From Pseudarthrobacter sp. NIBRBAC000502770 (GTDB lineage Bacteria > Actinomycetota > Actinomycetes > Actinomycetales > Micrococcaceae), in contig NZ_CP041198.1 of the NCBI RefSeq assembly GCF_006517815.1, positions 3,658,001 through 3,722,000 on the forward strand: 64,000 nucleotides of DNA, in the 5' to 3' direction. Below the pieces are notes generated by a model. That model made no database searches. It was given only the letters and a program-made list of their open reading frames with translations, and had not been told where the DNA came from. This document shows positions 48,769 to 55,951 of this stretch, piece by piece. Made by a program: the position numbers and the translations under genes. Numbering within the stretch: the stretch's first letter is position 1; each line of letters begins with the position of its first letter.

Positions 48769-49125
48769 CTAGCGCTGGGGCGTGCTGTCGGTGCCGTCGC
48801 CGGATGCCGGCGGGTTCTGGCGGCCGGGACCTCCATGGGGGGATGCCTTGGGCGCCGAACTCAGGTTGACGCCCGATCCCTTGCCCAGGTGTTCGGCGTT
48901 CTCCTTGTAGCTCATGGACAGCATTGCGGCGATGACCAGGGTCACGATGAAGGCGATGCCGGCGGCGGTGAAGGCGAGGTCGAAGCGGGGCGCGCGGGCG
49001 CTTCCCCCGGAGGCGAAAATCAGCACCGCAACGAAGGCGACGACGGCCCAGAACGCCGAAAACATCAGCGGCCCCTTCACCGAGGTCCGCAGCTTGCGCG
49101 GTTTTCCTTGATGCTGGTCAGCCAC
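48769..49125 (-). CDS. Small membrane protein
   Basis: 118 residues from the GTG at 49123-49125 (GGAGG nearby). Two membrane helices (LMFSAFWAVVAFVAVLIFAS; FTAAGIAFIVTLVIAAMLSM), then a polar tail rich in Gly, Pro and Ser. The frame continues to 49158 but lacks a ribosome site there. The family is not recognised; such proteins are common in Arthrobacter. Confidence 0.65.
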   Translation of the reverse strand: MADQHQGKPRKLRTSVKGPLMFSAFWAVVAFVAVLIFASGGSARAPRFDLAFTAAGIAFIVTLVIAAMLSMSYKENAEHLGKGSGVNLSSAPKASPHGGPGRQNPPASGDGTDSTPQR

Positions 49126-49225
49126 GGTGGTTCCTCCCTGCAGGCGGCGTACGGCCACCTGGTTTACGAATTGCGGTGTCGCACCCCGGCATTTCTACAG
49201 AAAGTAGAAGGGCGCTCCTCCTAGT

Positions 49226-49816
49226 TTACGGCTTTCCTGCGCCGGTGCGGGCATCGTGCCGGAGGGTCAGGCCGGACAGGACCCACAGGACGCCGGAAAT
49301 AATGGCCCCTCCCCCGGCAACACCCAGCAGGGCATGGGCCCCGAGGTTGACGAAGAACGGCAGCAGGATGGCGGTGCCGATCCCGATGATGCCCGACGCG
49401 ATCCAGTCCCGGGCCAGCACGTGGCGCCCCCGGCGCTGAAGGCCGCAGGCAAGCTCAAATACACCGGCCACGCCCAGCCCCAGCGCGGCAATGACTGCGA
49501 ACAAGAGGTCACTGTGCAGCAGGACCACCGCAAAACCAGCCCCGGCCAGGACGGCGCCAGCGGCGGAAAGCAGCTTTCCAGGGGCGGAATTTCGGGCGAA
49601 ACCCGCCGCCGGGACACTCCGGAGGGACAGTACACCCGTCGCCAATAGGTAGAGGCCTCCGGCCCAGCCCATGACCTCCACGGAAGGCGAAGTCCAAAAC
49701 ACCGTCACTGCGCCGAACACCAGGGCAGCCGCCGAGCGCAGCAGGACCGGCTTCCAGAGGTCGGTACGGGGGGCAGTTCCCTGGGCAGCATCCGCGGGGA
49801 TGGAAGATTGCGTCAC
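49226..49816 (-). CDS. Integral membrane protein (DUF308/HdeD-like layout)
   Basis: 196 residues with about six membrane helices (SAAALVFGAVTVFWT, LYLLATGVLSL, GAVLAGAGFAVVLLHS, LLFAVIAALGLGVAGVFELA and two more). The pattern of paired helices resembles HdeD/DUF308 proteins, but the match is by layout only. It starts with GTG at 49814-49816 without a ribosome site; it may be leaderless. Confidence 0.6.
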   Translation of the reverse strand: MTQSSIPADAAQGTAPRTDLWKPVLLRSAAALVFGAVTVFWTSPSVEVMGWAGGLYLLATGVLSLRSVPAAGFARNSAPGKLLSAAGAVLAGAGFAVVLLHSDLLFAVIAALGLGVAGVFELACGLQRRGRHVLARDWIASGIIGIGTAILLPFFVNLGAHALLGVAGGGAIISGVLWVLSGLTLRHDARTGAGKP

Positions 49817-49885
49817 CGGTCCAGTTTAGTGGGGGCTGATGGAAGGTCGAACCGGGCGCTGTTGCCCGGTTTGCCTGCAGTCAAT

Positions 49886-51238
49886 TCAGGCGGAGCCCAG
49901 CACCATCCAGCGGTCGGACCGGGCACGCACGCCCAGGGTGAGTGCCCGCGCGGCCATGTATCCCACGCCGAAAGCGGCCCACAGCCACCCCAGCCCTGCG
50001 GCGCCGGTTGCACCGGAGAGTGCCACCCAGGCGAGCAGCGGCACGTAGATGGCGATGTTCACCAGCCCTGCGAGGGCGAGGTAACGGGCGTCCCCCGCGC
50101 CGATCAGCACACCATCGAGCACAAAAACGTAGCCGGCGATGGGCTGTCCGGCGGCCAGGACCCAGAGCGCAACGGTGAGGACTGACTGCACGTGGGGATC
50201 CGTCGTGAACAGGGCTCCCGCCCAGGGGGCAACCGCAGCCAGCAGCAGGCCTGTCACTACGCCGAACCCGGCGCCCCACCTGATCATGGTCCCGGTCAGC
50301 AGGCGCGCCCTGCCGGCATTGGAGGCACCGAGCTCCTTGCCGATGAGCGCCTGCGCAGCGATGGCCAGGGCATCCAAAGCGAACGCCAGGAAGGAAAAGA
50401 TGGTCATGGCCAACTGATGGGCGGCAAGGTTGACTTCACCCTGGGCCGTTACCACCAGCACGGTGGCCAGTATTGCGGCCCGCAGGCTGAGCGTGCGCAG
50501 CATGAGCCAGGATCCAACCCTCGTCATGCTGCGGATGCCCCGCCAACTGGGCAGCAGGCTGACTCCGTGCCGTACGGCGTTCCGGCGGACCATCGCCACG
50601 TAAACCGCAGCCATGGCCCACTGGGCAAGGCTGGTGCCGATCGCCGAACCGGTTACCGACAAGCCCAGCCCGTAGACAAGCCACAGGTTCAGCAGCGCGT
50701 TGACGCCGAATCCGGCCGTGGCCACCACCAGCGGGGTCCGGGTGTCCTGCAGGCCGCGCAGGACACCCGTGCCGGCAAAAATCAGCAGCATGGCCACCAG
50801 TCCCGGCATGGACCAGCGGAAGTAGTCGATGGCAAAGGTGCGGACACTGCCCTCCGCGCCCAGTAGGTCGATCAGCGGTTCGGCCGCAGCGAAGCCGGCG
50901 GCGGCGAGCAGCACGCCCAGGAGCGTGGCCAGCCACACGCCGTCGCGCCCTGCCGCGAGGGCCTTGCCGAGCTGTCCGTCCCCGATCGCGCGGGCCACGG
51001 CGGGCGTCGTCGAGTAAGCCAGGAAGACCATGAGCCCGACGGCGGTCTGCAGCACCGCTGATGCCAGCCCCACGCCTGCGAGCTGCGCGACACCAAGGTG
51101 CCCCACAATCGCCGAGTCGGCCAGCAGGAACAGGGGTTCAGCCACCAGCGCCCCGAACGCAGGGATGGCGAGGCGGAGAATTTCACGGGCAGGCCCGCGC
51201 CCTCCGGAGACGGCGGCAAGGGCAGGTTGTTGGGGCAC
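49886..51238 (-). CDS. MATE-family efflux transporter (DinF type)
   Basis: 450 residues, 12 membrane helices. The start REILRLAIPAFGALVAEPLF, LADSAIVGHLGVAQLAGVGL is the classic DinF/MATE opening, and LDALAIAAQALIGKELGA marks the second half. It exports cationic compounds using an ion gradient (family knowledge). The GTG start at 51236-51238 has a weak AGGCTGG upstream. It is divergent from doxX. Confidence 0.88.
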   Translation of the reverse strand: MPQQPALAAVSGGRGPAREILRLAIPAFGALVAEPLFLLADSAIVGHLGVAQLAGVGLASAVLQTAVGLMVFLAYSTTPAVARAIGDGQLGKALAAGRDGVWLATLLGVLLAAAGFAAAEPLIDLLGAEGSVRTFAIDYFRWSMPGLVAMLLIFAGTGVLRGLQDTRTPLVVATAGFGVNALLNLWLVYGLGLSVTGSAIGTSLAQWAMAAVYVAMVRRNAVRHGVSLLPSWRGIRSMTRVGSWLMLRTLSLRAAILATVLVVTAQGEVNLAAHQLAMTIFSFLAFALDALAIAAQALIGKELGASNAGRARLLTGTMIRWGAGFGVVTGLLLAAVAPWAGALFTTDPHVQSVLTVALWVLAAGQPIAGYVFVLDGVLIGAGDARYLALAGLVNIAIYVPLLAWVALSGATGAAGLGWLWAAFGVGYMAARALTLGVRARSDRWMVLGSA

Positions 51239-51306
51239 GTTGCCAGCCTAACCGGGCCGCACGCGGGACCCTTCAAGGCATGACAAAGACCACAAGTATG
51301 ACGAAT

Positions 51307-51324
51307 TAGTTGACACTACAACTA
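51307..51324. promoter_or_regulatory. MarR-like operator upstream of doxX
   Basis: TAGTTG and CAACTA, perfect 6-bp arms around ACACTA, 23 bases before the doxX ATG. The shape suits MarR-family repressors that often control DoxX genes in actinobacteria. No MarR gene is in the window. Confidence 0.55.
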
Positions 51325-51346
51325 TTAATCCGGGACAGTGGAACCC

Positions 51347-51784
51347 ATGAACAAGTCCGCACTGACCACCACTGCCCTGGCCGCCCTACGAATCATCCTC
51401 GGCTTCCTCTTCGCGGCCCATGGCTGGCAGAAGTTCAATGAATGGACCATCGCCGGCACCCAGGCGTCCTTCGCCAAGATGGGCGTCCCGGCCGCCGACG
51501 TCATGGCCCCCGCGATCGCCGTCCTCGAACTGGCAGGCGGCGTTGCCCTGATCCTGGGGATCCTGACACGGGTCGTGGCCGCCCTCCTCGTGGTGGACAT
51601 GCTGGGCGCCCTGTTCCTGGTACATGCCCCCGCCGGTATCTTCGCGGCAAACGGAGGCTACGAACTCGTCCTCCTGCTGGCAGCGGCATCCTTCGCCCTG
51701 GCCCTTACCGGAGCCGGCCGGCTGTCCGTGGACCGCGCCCTCTTCGGCCGCCGTCCGGAATCCCGGCTGGCAGTCCTCGCGTAG
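51347..51784 (+). CDS. DoxX-family membrane protein
   Basis: 145 residues, four helices. ALRIILGFLFAAHGWQKFNE and AIAVLELAGGVALILGILTR are typical DoxX segments. DoxX proteins link to redox/thiol stress. I prefer the ATG at 51347 over the in-frame GTG nine bases earlier. Followed by a terminator. Confidence 0.85.
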   Translation: MNKSALTTTALAALRIILGFLFAAHGWQKFNEWTIAGTQASFAKMGVPAADVMAPAIAVLELAGGVALILGILTRVVAALLVVDMLGALFLVHAPAGIFAANGGYELVLLLAAASFALALTGAGRLSVDRALFGRRPESRLAVLA

Positions 51785-51802
51785 CCCCTCCCCAAGCCAC
51801 GA

Positions 51803-51845
51803 ACGGCGGCAGGCCACCCAAAGGTGCCTGCCGCCGTCGGATTTT
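51803..51845 (+). terminator. Terminator after doxX
   Basis: An 11-bp stem ACGGCGGCAGG with its complement, an inner CACC/GGTG pairing and a bulged C, then CGGATTTT. Confidence 0.7.
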
Positions 51846-51911
51846 AAGCTGCGCTTCGCATTGTTGCAGCGCCAACCGGCCGGTAACCGGGGCCGCCAGT
51901 AGGATCGCAGC

Positions 51912-52928
51912 ATGACTGAGACCGGCCGCCCCAACTCCGTGACCCTCCGCTTCCTCGCCGCCCCAACCGACGTGGGCCACAGCGGCTCGGTGGATGCCGG
52001 CACAGTGCTTGAGTGGGTGGACAAGGCCGCCTACGCCGCCGCGGTGGGGTGGGCCAAGTCCTACTGCGTGACCGCCTACGTGGGAAACATCCATTTCGCC
52101 GATCCCGTCAACAGCGGCGACATGGTGGAAGTGGAGGCCACCATCGTTTACACCGGCCGCTCCTCCATGCACATCCACACCGTGGTCTCCTCCGGCGACC
52201 CCAAAGGCGGCCCGGCCACGATGCGGAGCCAGTGCATGGTGATCTTTGTGGCGGTCGGCGAAGACGGCAGGCCGATCCCGGTTCAGCAGTTCCAGCCCTC
52301 CACCCCAGCCGAGATTGAGCAGCGGGACCACGCCTTGGCCAGGATCAAGGTCCGGGAACAGATTGTGGAAGCCATGAACCGGCAGGAATATACAGACGCC
52401 GGCACGGCCGAGCGTGTGACGCTGAGGTTCATGGCAGCCCCCACCGACGTGAACTGGGGCGGGAAGGTCCACGGCGGCATCGTCATGAAATGGATCGACG
52501 AAGCAGCCTACGTCTGCGCCTCCCGCTACTGCGGCAGGGATACCGTGGCCGTATTCTCCGGCGGCGTCCGCTTCTACCGGCCCCTGCTGATCGGGCACGT
52601 GGTGGAAGTGGAAGCCCGCCTGGTCTACACCGGGACCAAGGGCATGCACATCGCCGTCCACGTCCGCTCAGGCGACCCCAAGGGCCGGGAGCTGGATCTC
52701 ACTACCTACTGCCTCACCGTAATGGTGGCGCGCGACGACGAAGGCAACTCGGTGCCGGTTCCCGCCTGGGTGCCGGTCAGCGAGGAGGACAAGCGGCTGC
52801 ATGCCCACGCCCGCGAACTCCTGGAGATCCGGGGTACGGCGCCCGGGAACCGCCTGCCGAACCACCTGCTGGCCGCCGCGGGGCCTGCCGGCAGCGCCGC
52901 GGCCCGCTCCGGGAACGAAGGGGACTAG
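51912..52928 (+). CDS. Double-hotdog acyl-CoA thioesterase
   Basis: 338 residues with two tandem hotdog (BFIT/Acot-type) domains: first RFLAAPTDVGHSGSVDAG, second RFMAAPTDVNWGGKVHGG, each followed by the VEVEA-IVYTG strand. The second keeps the HGG(I/V) active-site helix; in the first the His-Gly is replaced by DAG, so only one site may be active. GTAGGA lies upstream of the ATG. Cytoplasmic hydrolysis of acyl-CoA. Confidence 0.85.
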   Translation: MTETGRPNSVTLRFLAAPTDVGHSGSVDAGTVLEWVDKAAYAAAVGWAKSYCVTAYVGNIHFADPVNSGDMVEVEATIVYTGRSSMHIHTVVSSGDPKGGPATMRSQCMVIFVAVGEDGRPIPVQQFQPSTPAEIEQRDHALARIKVREQIVEAMNRQEYTDAGTAERVTLRFMAAPTDVNWGGKVHGGIVMKWIDEAAYVCASRYCGRDTVAVFSGGVRFYRPLLIGHVVEVEARLVYTGTKGMHIAVHVRSGDPKGRELDLTTYCLTVMVARDDEGNSVPVPAWVPVSEEDKRLHAHARELLEIRGTAPGNRLPNHLLAAAGPAGSAAARSGNEGD

Positions 52929-54307
52929 AAGCCTCCACCGCCAGCGTCGCCCGCCATGTTCGCAAAGCGGGAGTAGTGGCCCTGGAAGGCGACCACAATG
53001 TCCTTGGTGGGGCCGTTACGGTGCTTGGCCACCAGGATGTCCGCCTCACCGGCCCGGGGTGATTCCTTGTCGTAAACATCTTCGCGGTGGAGCAGGATCA
53101 CCATGTCGGCATCCTGCTCGATGGACCCGGACTCACGGAGGTCCGAGACCATGGGGCGCTTGTCCTGGCGCTGTTCCGATCCACGGTTCAGCTGGGACAG
53201 GGCAATGACGGGAACCTGGAGTTCCTTGGCCAGGAGCTTCAGCGCCCGGGAGAACTCGGAAACTTCCTGCTGGCGGGATTCCACCTTCTTGCCCGAGCTC
53301 ATAAGCTGCAGGTAGTCGAGGATCACCAGCTTGAGGTCGTGCTGCTGCTTCAGGCGGCGGCACTTGGCACGGATTTCCATCAGGGACATGTTGGGGCTGT
53401 CATCGATGAACAGCGGGGCATCGTTCATGCGGCCCATGGTGGTGGCGATCTTGGACCACTGCTCGTCCTTGATGGTTCCCTTACGGAGGTCCTGGAGCCC
53501 AATGGTGGCTTCGGCTGACAACAGGCGCATGGCGATCTCGTTCCGGCCCATTTCCAGGGAGAACATCACCGTGGCGAGGTTGTTCTTGATGGCCGCGGAC
53601 CGGGCGAAGTCCAGGGCGAACGTCGACTTGCCAACGGCGGGGCGCGCGGCGATGACGATCATCTGGCCGGGGTGCAGCCCGTGGGTCAACTCGTCGAGTT
53701 CGTAGAAACCTGTGGGGACACCGGTCATGCCCTCCCCGCGGTGGCCGGACGCCTCAATTTCGTCCACCGTGGACTCCATGACGTCCTTCAGCACCACGTA
53801 ATCCTCCGCGGTGCGGCGTTCGGCCACGGCGTAAACCTCGGCCTGGGCCTGGTTGACCAGGTCCTCCACCTCGCCGTCGGACCCATAGCCCAGCTGGACA
53901 ATCTTGGTGCCGGCGTTGACCAGGCGGCGAAGCACCGCCCGTTCGGCCACGATCTCGGCATAATAGCCGGCGTTGGCGGCAGTGGGGACGGTCTGGATCA
54001 ATTCGTGGAGGTAGGCGGGCCCACCGATCCTGTTGATCTCGGCCCGCTTGGTCAGTTCATCGGACACGGTAACCGCATCTGCAGGCTCGCCGCGGCCATA
54101 GAGGTCGATGATGGCCTCATAGATGGTCTCGTGCGCCGGGCGGTAAAAATCCTGGCCGCGGAGGATCTCGACAACATCCGCGATGGCATCCTTGGACAGC
54201 ATCATTCCGCCCAGGACTGACTGCTCGGCCGCGATGTCCTGTGGCGGCTTCCGGCTCGCGTCCGATCCACGGGTTGCCTCGACAGGGTCCAGATGCGCGA
54301 TTGACAA
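52925..54307 (-). CDS. dnaB: Replicative DNA helicase DnaB
   Basis: 460 residues. The N-terminal primase-interacting domain (IAAEQSVLGGMMLSKDAIAD) and RecA-like motor: Walker A AARPAVGKST (Lys227), Walker B VILDYLQLM, then SQLNRGSEQR and DADMVILLHRED. The best start is a TTG at 54305-54307, with GGAGG nine bases upstream; no ATG or GTG fits, and homology begins soon after. The stop overlaps the thioesterase end by four bases. Upstream is the DnaA-box-rich tract, so DnaA may influence its expression. Confidence 0.93.
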   Translation of the reverse strand: MSIAHLDPVEATRGSDASRKPPQDIAAEQSVLGGMMLSKDAIADVVEILRGQDFYRPAHETIYEAIIDLYGRGEPADAVTVSDELTKRAEINRIGGPAYLHELIQTVPTAANAGYYAEIVAERAVLRRLVNAGTKIVQLGYGSDGEVEDLVNQAQAEVYAVAERRTAEDYVVLKDVMESTVDEIEASGHRGEGMTGVPTGFYELDELTHGLHPGQMIVIAARPAVGKSTFALDFARSAAIKNNLATVMFSLEMGRNEIAMRLLSAEATIGLQDLRKGTIKDEQWSKIATTMGRMNDAPLFIDDSPNMSLMEIRAKCRRLKQQHDLKLVILDYLQLMSSGKKVESRQQEVSEFSRALKLLAKELQVPVIALSQLNRGSEQRQDKRPMVSDLRESGSIEQDADMVILLHREDVYDKESPRAGEADILVAKHRNGPTKDIVVAFQGHYSRFANMAGDAGGGGF

Positions 54308-54948
54308 AGCTGCCGTCCTCCATTTGTACCGGGTGTGCAGTCCGGTGATCCATCCTGTTCGTGGCTCCGATATCCGATCCGCCACGCGTCCAGGTATACC
54401 CGCAGGCCCTGACAATCACGTGCCGGAGTTCCGGAAACCACCTCCGGACCGGAGTTATCCCCAATATCCACAGCTTTTCCACAAAAAGGTGTGGAGGAAG
54501 CATGGAGGAGGTCCCAGTGGCCAGAACAGGGATCCTGTTTCGGCCCCGGAGAACAGGTACCCCGCTACGCTAACTGGCATGGCGGCCGCCGCAAAGCCAG
54601 CATGCCGCACACCCTGTGGATAACCTGTGCAGTATGCGGCATAGCTTGTGCACAGCCTGTGGGGAAGTCTGTGGATACAAAGTTTTTTTCGCCCTCTTTA
54701 TGCCCCTGAAATGGGAAAACACTGCCACCAGCATGTGGAGTAAATATTTCTTCCGCGGAATTTCATCCACAGGCACTGAGTGGGATCCCAGAGATGGAAG
54801 GTGCGGAACGGCCCCGGAAGAGCCCGGGCCCCCTGTCCGTGGCGCTCCTCATATTCCAGTGCGGGGGTTTGACTGGCGCCTGCGCGGCCCTGTATGCGGA
54901 AGAGTGAATATTGCTGTGGATAAACCCGATCTGGATTAGGCTCTAGGT
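54308..54948. other. 641-base gene-free tract with clustered DnaA-box-like nonamers
   Basis: No credible gene. Two perfect DnaA boxes (TGTGGATAA at 54615 and 54915) plus one-mismatch boxes at 54455 (TTATCCCCA), 54464 (ATATCCACA), 54475 (TTTTCCACA), 54670 (TGTGGATAC) and 54763 (TCATCCACA). AT-rich patches include AAAGTTTTTTTC (54679-54690) and TAAATATTTC (54741-54750). No dnaA, dnaN or rpmH is adjacent, so it is not shown to be oriC; a DnaA-titration site or DnaA-regulated dnaB promoter is likelier. Confidence 0.6.
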
Positions 54949-55266
54949 ATGGGCGATCTCCTGCTGGTGCTGTTGCCGGCGATTGTTTTGGTGGCCCTCC
55001 TATGGGGAGTCGCCACCGCGCTGCGGCCGCGCGATCCGGGCTTGTCGGAGGCCGCAAAGTACCAGCGCGAGCTTGCCGAGCGGTCGGCACGCCACTACGC
55101 GGCCCAGGTCCAGGCGGCCACTGCCGCCCGGGACCGCTTGGCCGCCGCTACCCACCCCAGCCAAAACGCCCAGCAGCACAACCAGCAGCAGGAATATATC
55201 CGTGCGGCCCGCCAGCAAAGCGAACGCACCTGGCAAAGGCCAGGAACAACAGAGAACGGCACGTGA
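54949..55266 (+). CDS. Small membrane-anchored coiled-coil protein
   Basis: 105 residues: an N-terminal membrane helix (LLLVLLPAIVLVALLWGVAT), then a charged, Ala/Gln-rich helical stretch likely to form a coiled coil. Its stop overlaps the GTG of the next gene (GTGA), so the two proteins are co-made. The family is not recognised. Confidence 0.65.
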   Translation: MGDLLLVLLPAIVLVALLWGVATALRPRDPGLSEAAKYQRELAERSARHYAAQVQAATAARDRLAAATHPSQNAQQHNQQQEYIRAARQQSERTWQRPGTTENGT

Positions 55267-55835
55267 AAATGGAATCCCTGGCGGTCCCGGTCCTTATCCT
55301 GCTCGCGGTTGTTACTGGCGTCATACTGGCGTACCGCGCCTTCCGCACCCGGAAGTCAACGCGCGGCACAGCCCCGGCCCAGGCCGCTGCCTCGTCGCAG
55401 GAATTGGCCCGCGCGGCTGCGGGCCGCTTGTCCGAGGACCAACACCGGCGGCTCTATGCCCTGATCGCCCAAGGGCAGGCCATGGCCGCCATCAAGCTCT
55501 ACTACGAGGCCACCGGCGAGGGACTGCGGGCCTCCCGCGACGCTGTCGGCGCCATGGCAGCCCACCCCCAGCCTTACCGGGCCCAGGAACCGGTGCAGGT
55601 CCCGGAGGAGGACGACGACGAGCCAGAGCGGTTCCCGTACCGCTACCGGGCGATCGCGAGCAAAGGTGACGTCACCCGGGAAGTAAGCAGCAACATGCTT
55701 AACGACGAAATTTTCGGAAGGATCCGGACGCTGGCCCGGAGCGGAGAAACGGAGGCGGCAGCCACCGCGCTGACGCGGCACTCGGATATCTCGCTCAAGC
55801 AGGCCCGGGAGTTCATCGCGCTGCTGGACGACTAG
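55263..55835 (+). CDS. Membrane protein with ribosomal L7/L12-like C-terminal-type motifs
   Basis: 190 residues. An N-terminal membrane helix (VPVLILLAVVTGVILAY) precedes two soluble segments. LYALIAQGQAMAAIKLYYEA then TGEGLRASRDAV looks like the L7/L12 C-terminal fold, whose hallmark is IKxxREATGLGLKEAKD. A second, weaker copy is at the C-terminus (EAAATALTRHSDISLKQARE). Between them lies an acidic linker (PEEDDDEPE). A ribosome- or factor-interacting membrane protein is conceivable but unproven. The GTG start is fixed by the four-base overlap. Confidence 0.65.
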   Translation: MKMESLAVPVLILLAVVTGVILAYRAFRTRKSTRGTAPAQAAASSQELARAAAGRLSEDQHRRLYALIAQGQAMAAIKLYYEATGEGLRASRDAVGAMAAHPQPYRAQEPVQVPEEDDDEPERFPYRYRAIASKGDVTREVSSNMLNDEIFGRIRTLARSGETEAAATALTRHSDISLKQAREFIALLDD

Positions 55836-55887
55836 GCGCGGATTACAAACTAACCCTTGAGCCCCCGGCGGGAGGCAGCACACAAGG

Positions 55888-55937
55888 AGAGGGCCGGGGC
55901 CCGCATCGTTTTCGAATGCAGCCCCGGCCCTCTTTTG
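55888..55937. terminator. Bidirectional terminator between convergent genes
   Basis: A 13-bp stem AGAGGGCCGGGGC with its complement, an inner GCAT/ATGC pairing, then TTTTG on the plus side. It separates the L7/L12-like gene from the secreted protein gene. Confidence 0.8.
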
Positions 55938-55951
55938 CCGTGTTTGCCCGC

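Noticed and set aside
54616..54939. 107-residue open frame in the DnaA-box tract
   Set aside because: No ribosome site, atypical codons and a Cys/Trp-rich composition. The sequence is better explained by repeated TGTGGATAA-like boxes.
54308..54948. Calling this tract the chromosomal origin oriC
   Set aside because: Box density is suggestive, but dnaA, dnaN and rpmH are missing and several boxes have mismatches. Recorded as origin-like only.
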